From Anaerolineales bacterium (GTDB taxonomy: Bacteria > Chloroflexota > Anaerolineae > Anaerolineales > Villigracilaceae), in assembly GCA_013140605.1 (NCBI GenBank), contig JABFSL010000018.1, positions 17,340 to 81,339 of the forward strand: DNA of 64,000 bases. The letters run 5' to 3'. Position numbers and translations under genes: made by a program. This document shows, one piece after another, positions 29,365 to 38,476 of the stretch. The notes under the pieces are model-generated. The model searched no databases, was not told where the DNA came from, and worked only from the letters and a program-made list of their open reading frames with translations. Numbering within the stretch: position 1 is the first letter of the stretch; every line of letters begins with the position of its first letter.

Positions 29365-32274
29365 ATGTCCAAAGCATTCAACCTTATTGAAGAAAAATAT
29401 ATTCCCGAATTGAATTCAACGGCGAAGTTGTATTCGCACAAACGAACGGGCGCGCGATTGCTTTCGGTCATTAACGATGACGAGAACAAAGTGTTCTCGA
29501 TCAACTTCCGCACGACACCAAAAGACTCAACCGGCGTGGCACATATTTTGGAACACTCTGTTTTAGGCGGATCGGAAAAATATCCTGTCAAAGAACCGTT
29601 CGTCGAATTGCTCAAAGGCTCGCTGGCGACATTCGTCAACGCGTTTACTTTCCCAGATAAAACCTGTTATCCCGTTGCGAGTCAGAACTTGCAGGATTTC
29701 TATAATTTGGTCGATGTGTATATGGATGCAGTTCTTCATCCGCTCATCACAAAAGAAACGCTGATGCAAGAAGGCTGGCATTTTGAAATCAACAGTCCCG
29801 ATGAACCGCTGACTTATAAAGGCGTGGTCTTCAACGAAATGAAAGGCGCGTATTCTTCACCCGACGGTGTTTTGCAGACTCGCGTGATCGAGTCACTTTT
29901 TCCAAAACATATTTATGGCGTGGACTCGGGCGGCGACCCGCGTCACATCCCCGACCTCACTTACGAAAATTTCAGGAATTTCTGGGAGACCTACTATCAC
30001 CCATCCAACGCGTTCATCTTCATGTATGGAAATGATGACCCTGAAAAACGTCTCAAGTTGATGGAAGGCTATCTCAAGGGGTATAAGAAAAAGAAAGTTA
30101 AATCCACAGTGCCGTTGGCGAAGCCGTTCAAGCGCGCGAAGAAAGTTGAATACGCTTACGATGCCGGCAGTGACTCGGAAATCGAAAATAAAAATTATCT
30201 CGTGGTCAATTGGTTACTGCCCGACACATCGGATGAAGTTTTGAGTTTCAGCATGGGAATTCTCGCCAATATTTTGATCGGCACGCCCGCGTCACCGCTT
30301 AAGAAGGCGCTCATGGATTCAGGTCTCGGCGAAGATTTGGCTGGACTTGGTTTGGAAAGCGATATGCGTCAGATGATTTTCTCTACAGGTCTCAAAGGCA
30401 CGCGCGCCCGTCACGCGAAGAAAATTGAAAAGCTTATCTTCAACACACTTGAAACTCTTGTGCGAGATGGCATTGATCCCGACATGATCGCGGCTTCGAT
30501 GAACACCGCCGAGTTCCGTCTGCGCGAAAACAACACAGGCTCGTTCCCACGCGGCATCGCGCTCATGCTCCGAGCCCTCACCACCTGGCTGTATGATAAC
30601 TCGCCATTCAAGATGCTCGGCTTCGAAGATTCGCTCAAAGAGATTCGAACGCGATACTCTGCCGATAAGAATTATTTTGAAAAGTTGATTCAGACTCACC
30701 TGCTGGATAACGCGCACCGCACGACAATGCGCCTCACCCCTGACCCTGAGCTGGGTCGCCGTTTCGAGGAAGATGAAAAATCGCGGCTGGAAGCGATCCG
30801 CTCCGCGCTCAATAAAAATCAGATTGCGGAGTTGGTTGAACAAACAAAGAAGCTCAAGAAATTACAAGAGACTCCAAATTCGAATGAAGCATTGGAGACT
30901 CTGCCTTTTCTCAAACTGGAAGACCTCGATAAAAAGAGCAATTCTGTCCCAGTGGAAGAAATGCAATTACAGGATGCGACCACGCTCTATCATGATCTAT
31001 TCACGAATGGTATCGTCTATCTCGATCTCGGCTTTGATTTACACGCCCTCCCCGCAGACCTGCTTCCGCTCACCGAAATTTTCGGGCGCGCGCTGTTCGA
31101 GATGGGAACCGATACCGAAGATTACACTAAACTGTCGCAGCGGATCGGAAAAAGCACGGGCGGAATCTATGCCGATGCGGTCAGCGTGGCAGCTCTCGGG
31201 TCAAAAGAGAGCGTGATCAAGTTATTTATCAGAGGCAAGGCCACAGTGGCGCAATCTGCCGAGATGTTGAACATTCTCAAAGATGTGCTCCTCAAAACAA
31301 AATTCGATAACCGCAAACGACTCAAGCAAATGGTGCTGGAAGAAAAGGCTGGACTCGAATCAGGGTTGGTTCCAGGCGGACATGGTTTTGTGAATACACG
31401 CCTGCGCGCGCAGTTCAACGAATCGGGCTGGGCCAATGACCAGATGAAAGGCATCGCTTATTTGTTTGCCCTGCGTGACCTCGCGAATGACATCGATAAA
31501 AAATGGAAGTCTGTTTTGAAGAGACTTGAGAAAATTCGTGATCTGCTCATCAACCGCAACGCGCTGGTCTGCAACGTGACTCTCGATGGCGAAAACTGGA
31601 AGACATTCAAACCGCAGCTCGACTCATTCCTTTCAGAATTGCCAGCGAAGAAAGTACAACTTTCATCGTTTGATGTTCAACTTGCAACTCAAAAAGAAGG
31701 CTTGACCATCCCCGCGCAAGTCAACTACGTTGGTAAAGGCGCGAACCTGTACGAACTCGGTTACAAACATGACGGCTCGGTCGAAGTCATTCTGGGATAC
31801 TTGCGCATGACGCATCTTTGGGAAAAGATTCGAATCCTCGGCGGCGCGTACGGCGCATTTGCGGCCTTCGATGACCGCTCGGGCGTGCTGACCTATCTTT
31901 CATACCGCGATCCCAACCTTGCAGCGACCATCGAAAACTATGACAAGTCTGCTGAATTCCTGAAGAACCTGGATGCCTCGCGTCTTTCGGACTCAGAATT
32001 AACCAAAGCTATCATCGCTGCCATCGGTGACCTGGATGCGTACCAATTACCCGATGCAAAGGGATATACTTCGCTGATGCGTTATCTCACTGGCCGCACA
32101 GACGAGATGCGCCAGAAGACTCGCGACCAAATTCTCTCAACAAACGGCGAAGATTTTATTGCCTTCGGTGAAATTCTGGAGAAGGTCGCGCAATCAGATG
32201 CGGTTGCAGTCATCGGTTCACAAAGTGCAATTGAGTCCGCGAATATTGGATTGAAAGTAACTAAAGTTTTATAA
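29365..32274 (+). CDS. PreP/Cym1-like M16C zinc metallopeptidase
   Basis: This 969-residue protease has the inverted zinc motif HILEH (60-64) with a downstream NEMKGAY glutamate, giving the H-x-x-E-H...E site of M16 peptidases. The full length with four similar alpha/beta modules and the late GGAYGAFA and LRMTHLWEKIR segments matches the presequence protease subfamily, which degrades unstructured peptides inside a closed chamber. No signal peptide is present, so it is cytoplasmic. AGGAG precedes the ATG. Confidence 0.88.
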   Translation: MSKAFNLIEEKYIPELNSTAKLYSHKRTGARLLSVINDDENKVFSINFRTTPKDSTGVAHILEHSVLGGSEKYPVKEPFVELLKGSLATFVNAFTFPDKTCYPVASQNLQDFYNLVDVYMDAVLHPLITKETLMQEGWHFEINSPDEPLTYKGVVFNEMKGAYSSPDGVLQTRVIESLFPKHIYGVDSGGDPRHIPDLTYENFRNFWETYYHPSNAFIFMYGNDDPEKRLKLMEGYLKGYKKKKVKSTVPLAKPFKRAKKVEYAYDAGSDSEIENKNYLVVNWLLPDTSDEVLSFSMGILANILIGTPASPLKKALMDSGLGEDLAGLGLESDMRQMIFSTGLKGTRARHAKKIEKLIFNTLETLVRDGIDPDMIAASMNTAEFRLRENNTGSFPRGIALMLRALTTWLYDNSPFKMLGFEDSLKEIRTRYSADKNYFEKLIQTHLLDNAHRTTMRLTPDPELGRRFEEDEKSRLEAIRSALNKNQIAELVEQTKKLKKLQETPNSNEALETLPFLKLEDLDKKSNSVPVEEMQLQDATTLYHDLFTNGIVYLDLGFDLHALPADLLPLTEIFGRALFEMGTDTEDYTKLSQRIGKSTGGIYADAVSVAALGSKESVIKLFIRGKATVAQSAEMLNILKDVLLKTKFDNRKRLKQMVLEEKAGLESGLVPGGHGFVNTRLRAQFNESGWANDQMKGIAYLFALRDLANDIDKKWKSVLKRLEKIRDLLINRNALVCNVTLDGENWKTFKPQLDSFLSELPAKKVQLSSFDVQLATQKEGLTIPAQVNYVGKGANLYELGYKHDGSVEVILGYLRMTHLWEKIRILGGAYGAFAAFDDRSGVLTYLSYRDPNLAATIENYDKSAEFLKNLDASRLSDSELTKAIIAAIGDLDAYQLPDAKGYTSLMRYLTGRTDEMRQKTRDQILSTNGEDFIAFGEILEKVAQSDAVAVIGSQSAIESANIGLKVTKVL

Positions 32275-32288
32275 CCACCTATTAAAAT

Positions 32289-32537
32289 ATGCAGCCCATT
32301 CCTTTGACTCTCGCTCCGTTTTTTCAGGAATACGATTTTGCAAAATTAAATCCGCAAGCGGATTCCCATACCATCATCGAACGCATTTTGCAGTTCGGGA
32401 ATCGCGTGGAAGTGCGTTGGCTGTTCAACACATATCCGCAGGAGCAGATCACCGAATGGGTAATAAAATTTGCGAATGAAAAACTTCCCCAGCCGCATCG
32501 CGCATTTTGGAAGATTATTTTGGAAATTGAAGAATGA
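32289..32537 (+). CDS. Small DUF6922-like protein
   Basis: The 82-residue acidic protein reads LAPFFQEYDFAKLNPQADSHTIIERILQFGNRVEVRWLF, resembling the small proteins of the DUF6922 type that often precede nucleotidyltransferase (AbiEii-like) toxin genes. It starts 14 nt after the PreP stop. A possible antitoxin or regulator for the downstream pair; this is inference from gene order. Confidence 0.55.
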   Translation: MQPIPLTLAPFFQEYDFAKLNPQADSHTIIERILQFGNRVEVRWLFNTYPQEQITEWVIKFANEKLPQPHRAFWKIILEIEE

Positions 32538-32600
32538 CTGGTTTATTCTGGAATACCATCAAAATAGGTTGACCGAAGAGATTAAAATAATGGAAAGAAA

Positions 32601-33110
32601 ATGAATACTCCAACACTTGAAGACCAACTGGTATCCGAACTCTGGGCGCGGGATGTGCGATTCCTAATGGGACGCCAGTTCAGTTCAACACCCTTGCTTG
32701 CCCCCGCGAATCTCATCGCAGCGCTGGCACAGAGTACAAATGCGCGTGTGCGTTTCTCTCTGATTCCCTTCTTCTTGCGCCACCCTGAATTCTCCGCCGA
32801 GGTTGAAAACGCGGATAAGTCGCTTTCATCGCAAGTAAATCAATACGTGCTTCGGTTTTACTATACCGCCGCTGTATTTCTTCAAAGAAAATTTCAGGAG
32901 CGATTAATCTATATTCTTGGAAAACAACCACAATTGCCAGACTTGTTTTCCAGCAAATTAGGTGTCGTGCCAGAGACAAACCCCGACCAGGCTCTCGCGC
33001 AACTGGCAATGCGGCATCAAATCCTGAGCGGACAATTCGTTAATTGGCTTGGGACGTATGAACATGCGGCAGAAGTCTGGTTAAAACAAATGGAACTACA
33101 AAAGGCATAA
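32601..33110 (+). CDS. Unknown 169-residue protein paired with nucleotidyltransferase
   Basis: I do not recognise a named domain. The protein is predicted mostly helical (DQLVSELWARDVRFLMGRQFSS...; QYVLRFYYTAAVFLQRKFQERL), soluble, without signal peptide or cysteine motif. It ends 2 nt before a GTG-started nucleotidyltransferase, so the two are translationally coupled. The layout (helical partner followed by a minimal nucleotidyltransferase) is that of MNT/HEPN-like toxin-antitoxin modules, but the RxxxxH HEPN motif is not evident. Confidence 0.5.
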   Translation: MNTPTLEDQLVSELWARDVRFLMGRQFSSTPLLAPANLIAALAQSTNARVRFSLIPFFLRHPEFSAEVENADKSLSSQVNQYVLRFYYTAAVFLQRKFQERLIYILGKQPQLPDLFSSKLGVVPETNPDQALAQLAMRHQILSGQFVNWLGTYEHAAEVWLKQMELQKA

Positions 33111-33112
33111 TC

Positions 33113-33625
33113 GTGGACTATATAGAACTTCAAACTTTTTTGACTCAATTGGGAGAACGCCTTCCGCCCGCTTCTCGCTTAACTCTGATTGGCGGCAGCG
33201 CATTGATCCTGCTTGGAGGTCCGCGCCTGACTGTGGACATTGATTTTGTCGGCGACGATGTTAACCCGAATGAGTTACATCGCCAGATCATCCAGATCGC
33301 CAGAGAATTAAAAATTCAGGTTGAGCCCGTTCCAATTGAACGCTTCATTCCCCTGCCAAAAGGAAGCGAGCAGCGAGCCATTCCCATCGCTCAATTTGGA
33401 AACTTGAATGTTTACGTTGCGGACCCATACAGCATCGCACTCAGCAAAGTAGATCGTGGTTTGGATAGTGACCTGGAAGACCTCGTTTTTCTAATTCAAC
33501 GCAACCACATTAATCTAAAGAAACTGGAAACATTTGTACAAAATGCAGTATCACAAGCACAGAAGTTCGATCTCCATCCCGATATACTTGCGCATCTGCA
33601 AGAGTTAAAATCACGGCTGAAATAA
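33113..33625 (+). CDS. DUF6036-like/AbiEii-type nucleotidyltransferase
   Basis: The 170-residue protein shows the beta-polymerase nucleotidyltransferase core LTLIGGSALILLGGPRLTVDIDFVGDD (G-G-S-A, then DxD with two aspartates about 42-44). VADPYSIALSKVDRGLDSDLEDLVFLI follows, as in DUF6036 and AbiEii-like proteins, where the domain typically modifies tRNA or protein as a toxin. It starts at GTG 33113, two bases after the previous stop. Probable catalytic member of the three-gene unit 32289-33625. Confidence 0.72.
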   Translation: MDYIELQTFLTQLGERLPPASRLTLIGGSALILLGGPRLTVDIDFVGDDVNPNELHRQIIQIARELKIQVEPVPIERFIPLPKGSEQRAIPIAQFGNLNVYVADPYSIALSKVDRGLDSDLEDLVFLIQRNHINLKKLETFVQNAVSQAQKFDLHPDILAHLQELKSRLK

Positions 33626-33649
33626 TTAAGCAGCGCAACAGGAGTAAAC

Positions 33650-36600
33650 ATGAACATCACACTACACATCAACGGCATAGACTACAACATTGACCTCGCT
33701 CCCTCCACCACTCTCCTCGCCGCCCTGCGCGGACTTGGCTTTCACGGAGTCAAGTTTGGCGATGAAGGCGGCTTGAGCGGCTCGGACACGATTTTATTAA
33801 ATGGCAAACCTGTCAATGCGGGTTCGATTCTCGCGGCGCAGGCTGAAGGTCACAAGGTCGCCACCATCGAAGCGCTCGGCGAACATCCTGAACAAGGCTG
33901 GAAGTTGACCGACGGTCTGCATCCGCTGCAAAAGGCCTTTGTTGAATCTGGCGCGATCCAATGCGGTTATTGCACGCCCGCGCAAATCCTCGCCGCGAAA
34001 TCTTTGCTTGAAAAGAATCCCAACCCAACCGAGGCCGAAGTCCGCGAGGCAATTTCTGGTGTGCTCTGCCGCTGCACGGGCTATCTCAAACCTGTGCAGG
34101 CTGTGCTGAAAGCCGCCGCGGAATTAAGGGGCGATGCGCCGCTTGAACTGGGTTCCATTCTATGGGACTTCGGCGCGCCCAAAGATGACTCCCCTCAAGA
34201 TGACGCCCCCGCTTCAAACCTGACGGGTGTGCAGGTTCGGCCAAAAGTGGTTTTATCTCCCGAATCAAAGGTCTATCAAACTGTCGGCAAGCCAGAGATC
34301 AAAGTGGACGCGGTCAAACTAGTGCAGGGCAAACCCGCCTTCACCGCTGATTTCGAAAAACGTGGAATGCTCCATGCCAAAGTTTTACATTCACCACATG
34401 CACACGCATTGATCAAGAATATCGATACCAGCAAAGCCAAGGCGCTGGATGGTGTTGCCGCAGTCCTCACGTGGCAAGACCTGCCGCGGGTTGTGTATTC
34501 CACCGCAGGGCAGTCTGACCCGATCCCTGGGCCATTGGATGCTTTTTCGCTGGATAAAAAAGTCCGCTTCGTTGGTGACCGTGTGGCATTCGTCGCTGCA
34601 GAAACTGAAGAGATCGCAGAGCAAGCTCTCGCGCTGATCGATGTCGAGTATGAAATCCTGCCTGCGGTTTTGAAGTCAACCGAATCAATGACCAGCACCA
34701 TAAAGATCCATGACGAACCCGAATATGTTAATTTTGCAGATTCCAATCCAGATAAAAATCTGGCCGCACACATCCGCATTGACATTGGCGATGTTGAAAA
34801 AGGATTCAGAGAAGCGGATGTGATCTTTGAGGCTTTTTACGAAGTGCCAAAAGTTCAACAAGCGCACATCGAGCCGCATGTGGTTGTGACATATTGGGAT
34901 GAGGATGATCGATTGGTCATCCGCACATCCACGCAAGTTCCATTCCATGTCCGCAGGATGATGGCGCCGGTATTGGGTTTGCCTGTGAAGAGAATCCGCG
35001 TCATCAAACCACGCATCGGCGGCGGCTTCGGCGGCAAGCAGGAAGTATTGATGGAAGATGTGGCCGCACATTTGACCATTGCCACCAAACAGCCAGTGAT
35101 GTACGAATACACACGCGAAGAGGAATTTATCGCCGCACGCTCGCGTCACCCCATGCGCGTGCAAATGAAAACTGGCGTAAAGAAGGACGGCACGATCACA
35201 GCCAACTCAATGTATGCGCTGTCTGATACTGGCGCGTATGGTTGTCATGCTCTAACAGTAACAGGTAACACAGGTCACAAAGCAATGGCGTTATATGTTG
35301 GCGATGGCGAATATCGCAAAGCGCCGAACATCCGCTTTTACGCTGATGTGGTTTATACCAACACACCGCCCGCTGGAGCATTCCGCGGCTACGGTGTTCC
35401 ACAAGGTTACTGGCCGCTCGACCGTCACATGGAAAAGATCGCGCGCGCCATGGGCCTCGACCCAATTGACTTCCGCTTGAAGAACGCAATTCACCCCGGA
35501 GAATACCATCCATTTTCAACCGCATGGAACGAAGGCCGCGACCCGCGCCCAGAGATCATCCACACGGTTGGGCTGGAACAATGCGTGGCACAAGCCCGAG
35601 CCGCAATCGGCTGGGATGATAAATATGGGAATGAGGAATGGCGAAATTCAGCGTCGAAAGTCGAAAGCGATGCCCTGAGCGTGTCGAAGGGTCAAAAGTC
35701 AGGTATGACCTTCGACCTTCGACCTTCGACAAAAAGAAAAGGCATCGGCGTTGCGATGGTCATGCAAGGCACTGCCATCCCTTATCTCGACATGGGTGGC
35801 GCATCCATCAAGATGAATGATGATGGCTCGTTCAATTTGCTTGTCGGCGCAACGGATTTGGGGACAGGCTCGGATACTGTCCTTGCCCAAATGGCGGCGG
35901 AAATTCTAGGCGTGCCTGTGGACGATGTGATCACTTACTCTTCCGATACAGACTTCACTCCGTTCGACAAAGGCGCGTATGCGTCTTCAACAACTTATAT
36001 CTCAGGCACAGCGGCTGTCAACGCAGCGAAGATCGTGGCGGAGAGAATCAGAGTCCGCGCGGCGATGATGTTAAAGCTCGACAAGCACGATGACATTAAA
36101 CTTGAAAACAAACAAGCCATCGCACCCGATGGAAGATCGGTATCAATGGCTGAAATTGCTCTCGATAGTTTGCACAAGAATAACCAGGAACAGATCATGG
36201 GCGTGGCGAGTTATGTCTCACCGGTATCGCCTCCTCCGTTCGCTGCTCAATTCGCCGAAGTGACCGTGGACACTGAAACAGGCGCAGTCACCGTTGACAG
36301 ACTCGTGATGGCTGTCGATTCAGGCATCATTATCAACCCGCAAACAGCGTCAGGTCAGATCGAGGGCGGTATGACTCAGGCGCTCGGCTATGCAGTGACC
36401 GAAGAAATGCGCTACGATGAAAAAGGCAATGCCATCGAACGCGACTTTGATCGTTATCACCTCTTCCGCGCTGACGAGATGCCAGAACTGGAAACCATCT
36501 TCGTCGAGACGTTCGAACCGAGTCATCCGTTTGGCGTGAAAGCCGTCGCAGAGATTCCCATGGACGGAGTCGCGCCTGCGGTCGGCAATGCCATTCTCGA

Positions 36601-36673
36601 TGCCATCGGCGTGAATGTGGATGAAATTCCCGTTACACCTGAAAAAGTGTGGAAAGCATTAAAGAACAAATGA
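33650..36673 (+). CDS. Molybdenum hydroxylase: fused [2Fe-2S] and molybdopterin subunit of XDH family
   Basis: The protein has 1007 residues. The N-terminal 160 form the iron-sulfur part: the plant-ferredoxin-like half (1-75) has lost all four cluster cysteines (Asp38, Ser43, Asp46 and Gly58 stand where Cys is expected), while the helical half keeps C105/C108 (CGYCTPAQ) and C140/C142 (CRCTGY). From about 200 on is the Mo-binding part, with RIGGGFGGKQE, GAFRGYGVPQG, DLGTGSDTVLAQMAAE, VDSGIIINPQTASGQIEGGMTQALGYA and a late KAVAEIP with the likely catalytic Glu. It hydroxylates a purine, aldehyde or N-heterocycle. A translated repeat (about 35650-35735) adds roughly 30 residues not found in the family. 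AGGAG precedes the ATG. Confidence 0.85.
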   Translation: MNITLHINGIDYNIDLAPSTTLLAALRGLGFHGVKFGDEGGLSGSDTILLNGKPVNAGSILAAQAEGHKVATIEALGEHPEQGWKLTDGLHPLQKAFVESGAIQCGYCTPAQILAAKSLLEKNPNPTEAEVREAISGVLCRCTGYLKPVQAVLKAAAELRGDAPLELGSILWDFGAPKDDSPQDDAPASNLTGVQVRPKVVLSPESKVYQTVGKPEIKVDAVKLVQGKPAFTADFEKRGMLHAKVLHSPHAHALIKNIDTSKAKALDGVAAVLTWQDLPRVVYSTAGQSDPIPGPLDAFSLDKKVRFVGDRVAFVAAETEEIAEQALALIDVEYEILPAVLKSTESMTSTIKIHDEPEYVNFADSNPDKNLAAHIRIDIGDVEKGFREADVIFEAFYEVPKVQQAHIEPHVVVTYWDEDDRLVIRTSTQVPFHVRRMMAPVLGLPVKRIRVIKPRIGGGFGGKQEVLMEDVAAHLTIATKQPVMYEYTREEEFIAARSRHPMRVQMKTGVKKDGTITANSMYALSDTGAYGCHALTVTGNTGHKAMALYVGDGEYRKAPNIRFYADVVYTNTPPAGAFRGYGVPQGYWPLDRHMEKIARAMGLDPIDFRLKNAIHPGEYHPFSTAWNEGRDPRPEIIHTVGLEQCVAQARAAIGWDDKYGNEEWRNSASKVESDALSVSKGQKSGMTFDLRPSTKRKGIGVAMVMQGTAIPYLDMGGASIKMNDDGSFNLLVGATDLGTGSDTVLAQMAAEILGVPVDDVITYSSDTDFTPFDKGAYASSTTYISGTAAVNAAKIVAERIRVRAAMMLKLDKHDDIKLENKQAIAPDGRSVSMAEIALDSLHKNNQEQIMGVASYVSPVSPPPFAAQFAEVTVDTETGAVTVDRLVMAVDSGIIINPQTASGQIEGGMTQALGYAVTEEMRYDEKGNAIERDFDRYHLFRADEMPELETIFVETFEPSHPFGVKAVAEIPMDGVAPAVGNAILDAIGVNVDEIPVTPEKVWKALKNK
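35653..35730 (+). repeat. Inverted heptamer arrays around a dispersed repeat, translated inside XDH
   Basis: Two GTCGAAA units (35653-35666), then the CCCTGAGC...TCGAAGGG element (35671-35693), then three GACCTTC units (35707-35727) in the opposite sense. The whole segment is in frame. Confidence 0.75.
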
Positions 36674-36698
36674 TGGGCTTGCAAAGCTTCTTTTCGCA

Positions 36699-38369
36699 AT
36701 GAGTACCATCGAAATCCTTCATCTGCTTCCCTATCTGGCGTCGCTGGGGCTATCCCTGGTGGCGTTGCTTTACGCCTGGAGCAGGCGCAGCGCGCAAGGA
36801 ACGCGCGCATTCATATGGTATGTAGGCGGGCAGAGCTTGTGGATTTTTGGATTTATCCTGGAAGTGCTGCCATGGAGCTTGCAGGGAAAAATCTTCTGGC
36901 ACGGGATTCAGTGGTTGGGGGAGTTAATATCAATAGTAGCCTTTCCCGTTTTCGCAGCGCAGTATTCAGAATATCGTCTCCGCAACGAGCGTTTACTCTT
37001 TTGGCTTTCACTGGTTATTCCGATCCTATTCGCACTCCTGCTGGTTACAGACAGCCTGCATCACCTAGTGTATGCCAATCCCCACGCGCGGGTGGAAAGT
37101 TTCTTCGTCGAACTCGAATATGATAAGACGCCAATCTTATATGCAATTTCAATATATCGCTACCTGACTGCCTTCACCGGCCTGGCTTTTCTGATGGAGC
37201 GTTTTCGCCGCCCACACATCCTATTTCGAACACAAGTCGCGGCCATCCTGATCGGATTCCTGATTCCCATTACCGGCAATTTCCTTAATTTGGCAGGTTT
37301 CCACTTCCCCTCTGAGCTGGATATCCAACCGATCGCTATTGCATTGGGCAGCCTGGTTATGTCGTGGGGGCTGTATCGTTTCCGCATTTTTGAAGTGATC
37401 CCCATTGGGCGGGATAAAGTCTTTGAGGCCATGGTTGATCCCGTGGTCATCGTGGATAACCAAAATAACATTGTGGACATCAACTCGTCCATGCTGGTGC
37501 TGCTTGGAAAAAACGCCGCCGAGGTGATTGGTGAACAGGTAAAGGATGTTTTTAATGATTTTCCCATCCCAATAAAGTTATACGCGCATGTCTCCTATGC
37601 GCGGGCTGAGGCCACATTTCAAATCGCAGGCAAGGATATATTCTACGAATTAACCGTCTGGCCTCTTTTCGACAGTAACAAACAAATGACCGGGCGTATC
37701 TACATCTCGCACGATATAACCGCCTTGAAGGAATTGGAACAGAATCTTCGAGACCTGAATCTGGAGTTGGAACAACGCGTCCGTGCCCGAACGCATGAAC
37801 TTGCGGAAGCGTATGACACCACACTTGAAGGCTGGGCGCACGCGCTCGAATTGCGCGACGAAGAAACCGAGGGCCACTCGCGCCGCGTCACTGAAACCAC
37901 CTTAAAGATCGCAAGGGTTATAGGATTCTCCGACGAAGAATTGGAACATATTCGCCGCGGCGCCCTTTTGCATGATATTGGCAAAATGAGCATCCCAGAT
38001 AATATTCTACACAAGCCCAACAAACTAACCGATGAAGAACGCGCCATCGTACAGAAACATCCAGGTACAGCATATGACCTGCTCTCACCGATCCCGTTTT
38101 TGAAAAAGGCGCTTGAGATTCCCTATTCTCACCATGAAAAATGGGACGGAACGGGTTATCCGCAAGGCTTGAAAGGGCGGGAAATTCCGCTTTCAGCGCG
38201 CATCTTCGCCGTGGCGGATGTATGGGACGCCATTGGTTCGGCGCGTCCCTACAACGCTGCCTGGCCGCGAGAGAAAGCCATCGCGTATGTGCTGGAGCAA
38301 GCGAGCACACATTTCGATCCGCGCATTGTGAATATATTTTTAGATCTTGTTGAAAAAGGCGAGATATAA
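36699..38369 (+). CDS. 7TM-PAS-HD-GYP signalling phosphodiesterase
   Basis: The protein has 556 residues: about seven membrane helices in the N-terminal 225 residues (HisKA_7TM-like sensor), a PAS domain (about 240-345), a short coiled coil (347-370), and an HD-GYP domain (375-556). Catalytic motifs are complete: EGHSRRV, HDIGK (425-429), HHEKWDGTGYP (478-488) and the following LSARIFAVADVWDA. HD-GYP proteins hydrolyse cyclic di-GMP to GMP. The input sensed by the membrane and PAS parts is unknown. Together with the PilZ protein at 27.8 kb it indicates c-di-GMP signalling. Confidence 0.88.
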   Translation: MSTIEILHLLPYLASLGLSLVALLYAWSRRSAQGTRAFIWYVGGQSLWIFGFILEVLPWSLQGKIFWHGIQWLGELISIVAFPVFAAQYSEYRLRNERLLFWLSLVIPILFALLLVTDSLHHLVYANPHARVESFFVELEYDKTPILYAISIYRYLTAFTGLAFLMERFRRPHILFRTQVAAILIGFLIPITGNFLNLAGFHFPSELDIQPIAIALGSLVMSWGLYRFRIFEVIPIGRDKVFEAMVDPVVIVDNQNNIVDINSSMLVLLGKNAAEVIGEQVKDVFNDFPIPIKLYAHVSYARAEATFQIAGKDIFYELTVWPLFDSNKQMTGRIYISHDITALKELEQNLRDLNLELEQRVRARTHELAEAYDTTLEGWAHALELRDEETEGHSRRVTETTLKIARVIGFSDEELEHIRRGALLHDIGKMSIPDNILHKPNKLTDEERAIVQKHPGTAYDLLSPIPFLKKALEIPYSHHEKWDGTGYPQGLKGREIPLSARIFAVADVWDAIGSARPYNAAWPREKAIAYVLEQASTHFDPRIVNIFLDLVEKGEI

Positions 38370-38476
38370 TTCACGCATAATTTCAGACAAAGCCCAAAGG
38401 GAAAATAAAATCCTTTGAAACAGAATCAGCCCAAACCATGAAATGAAGCGAAACCTTATGGAGTTATTAAATAATC

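Noticed and set aside
30319..30843. 174-codon minus-strand frame inside the PreP-like gene
   Set aside because: Antisense shadow of a long conserved gene; no ribosome site.
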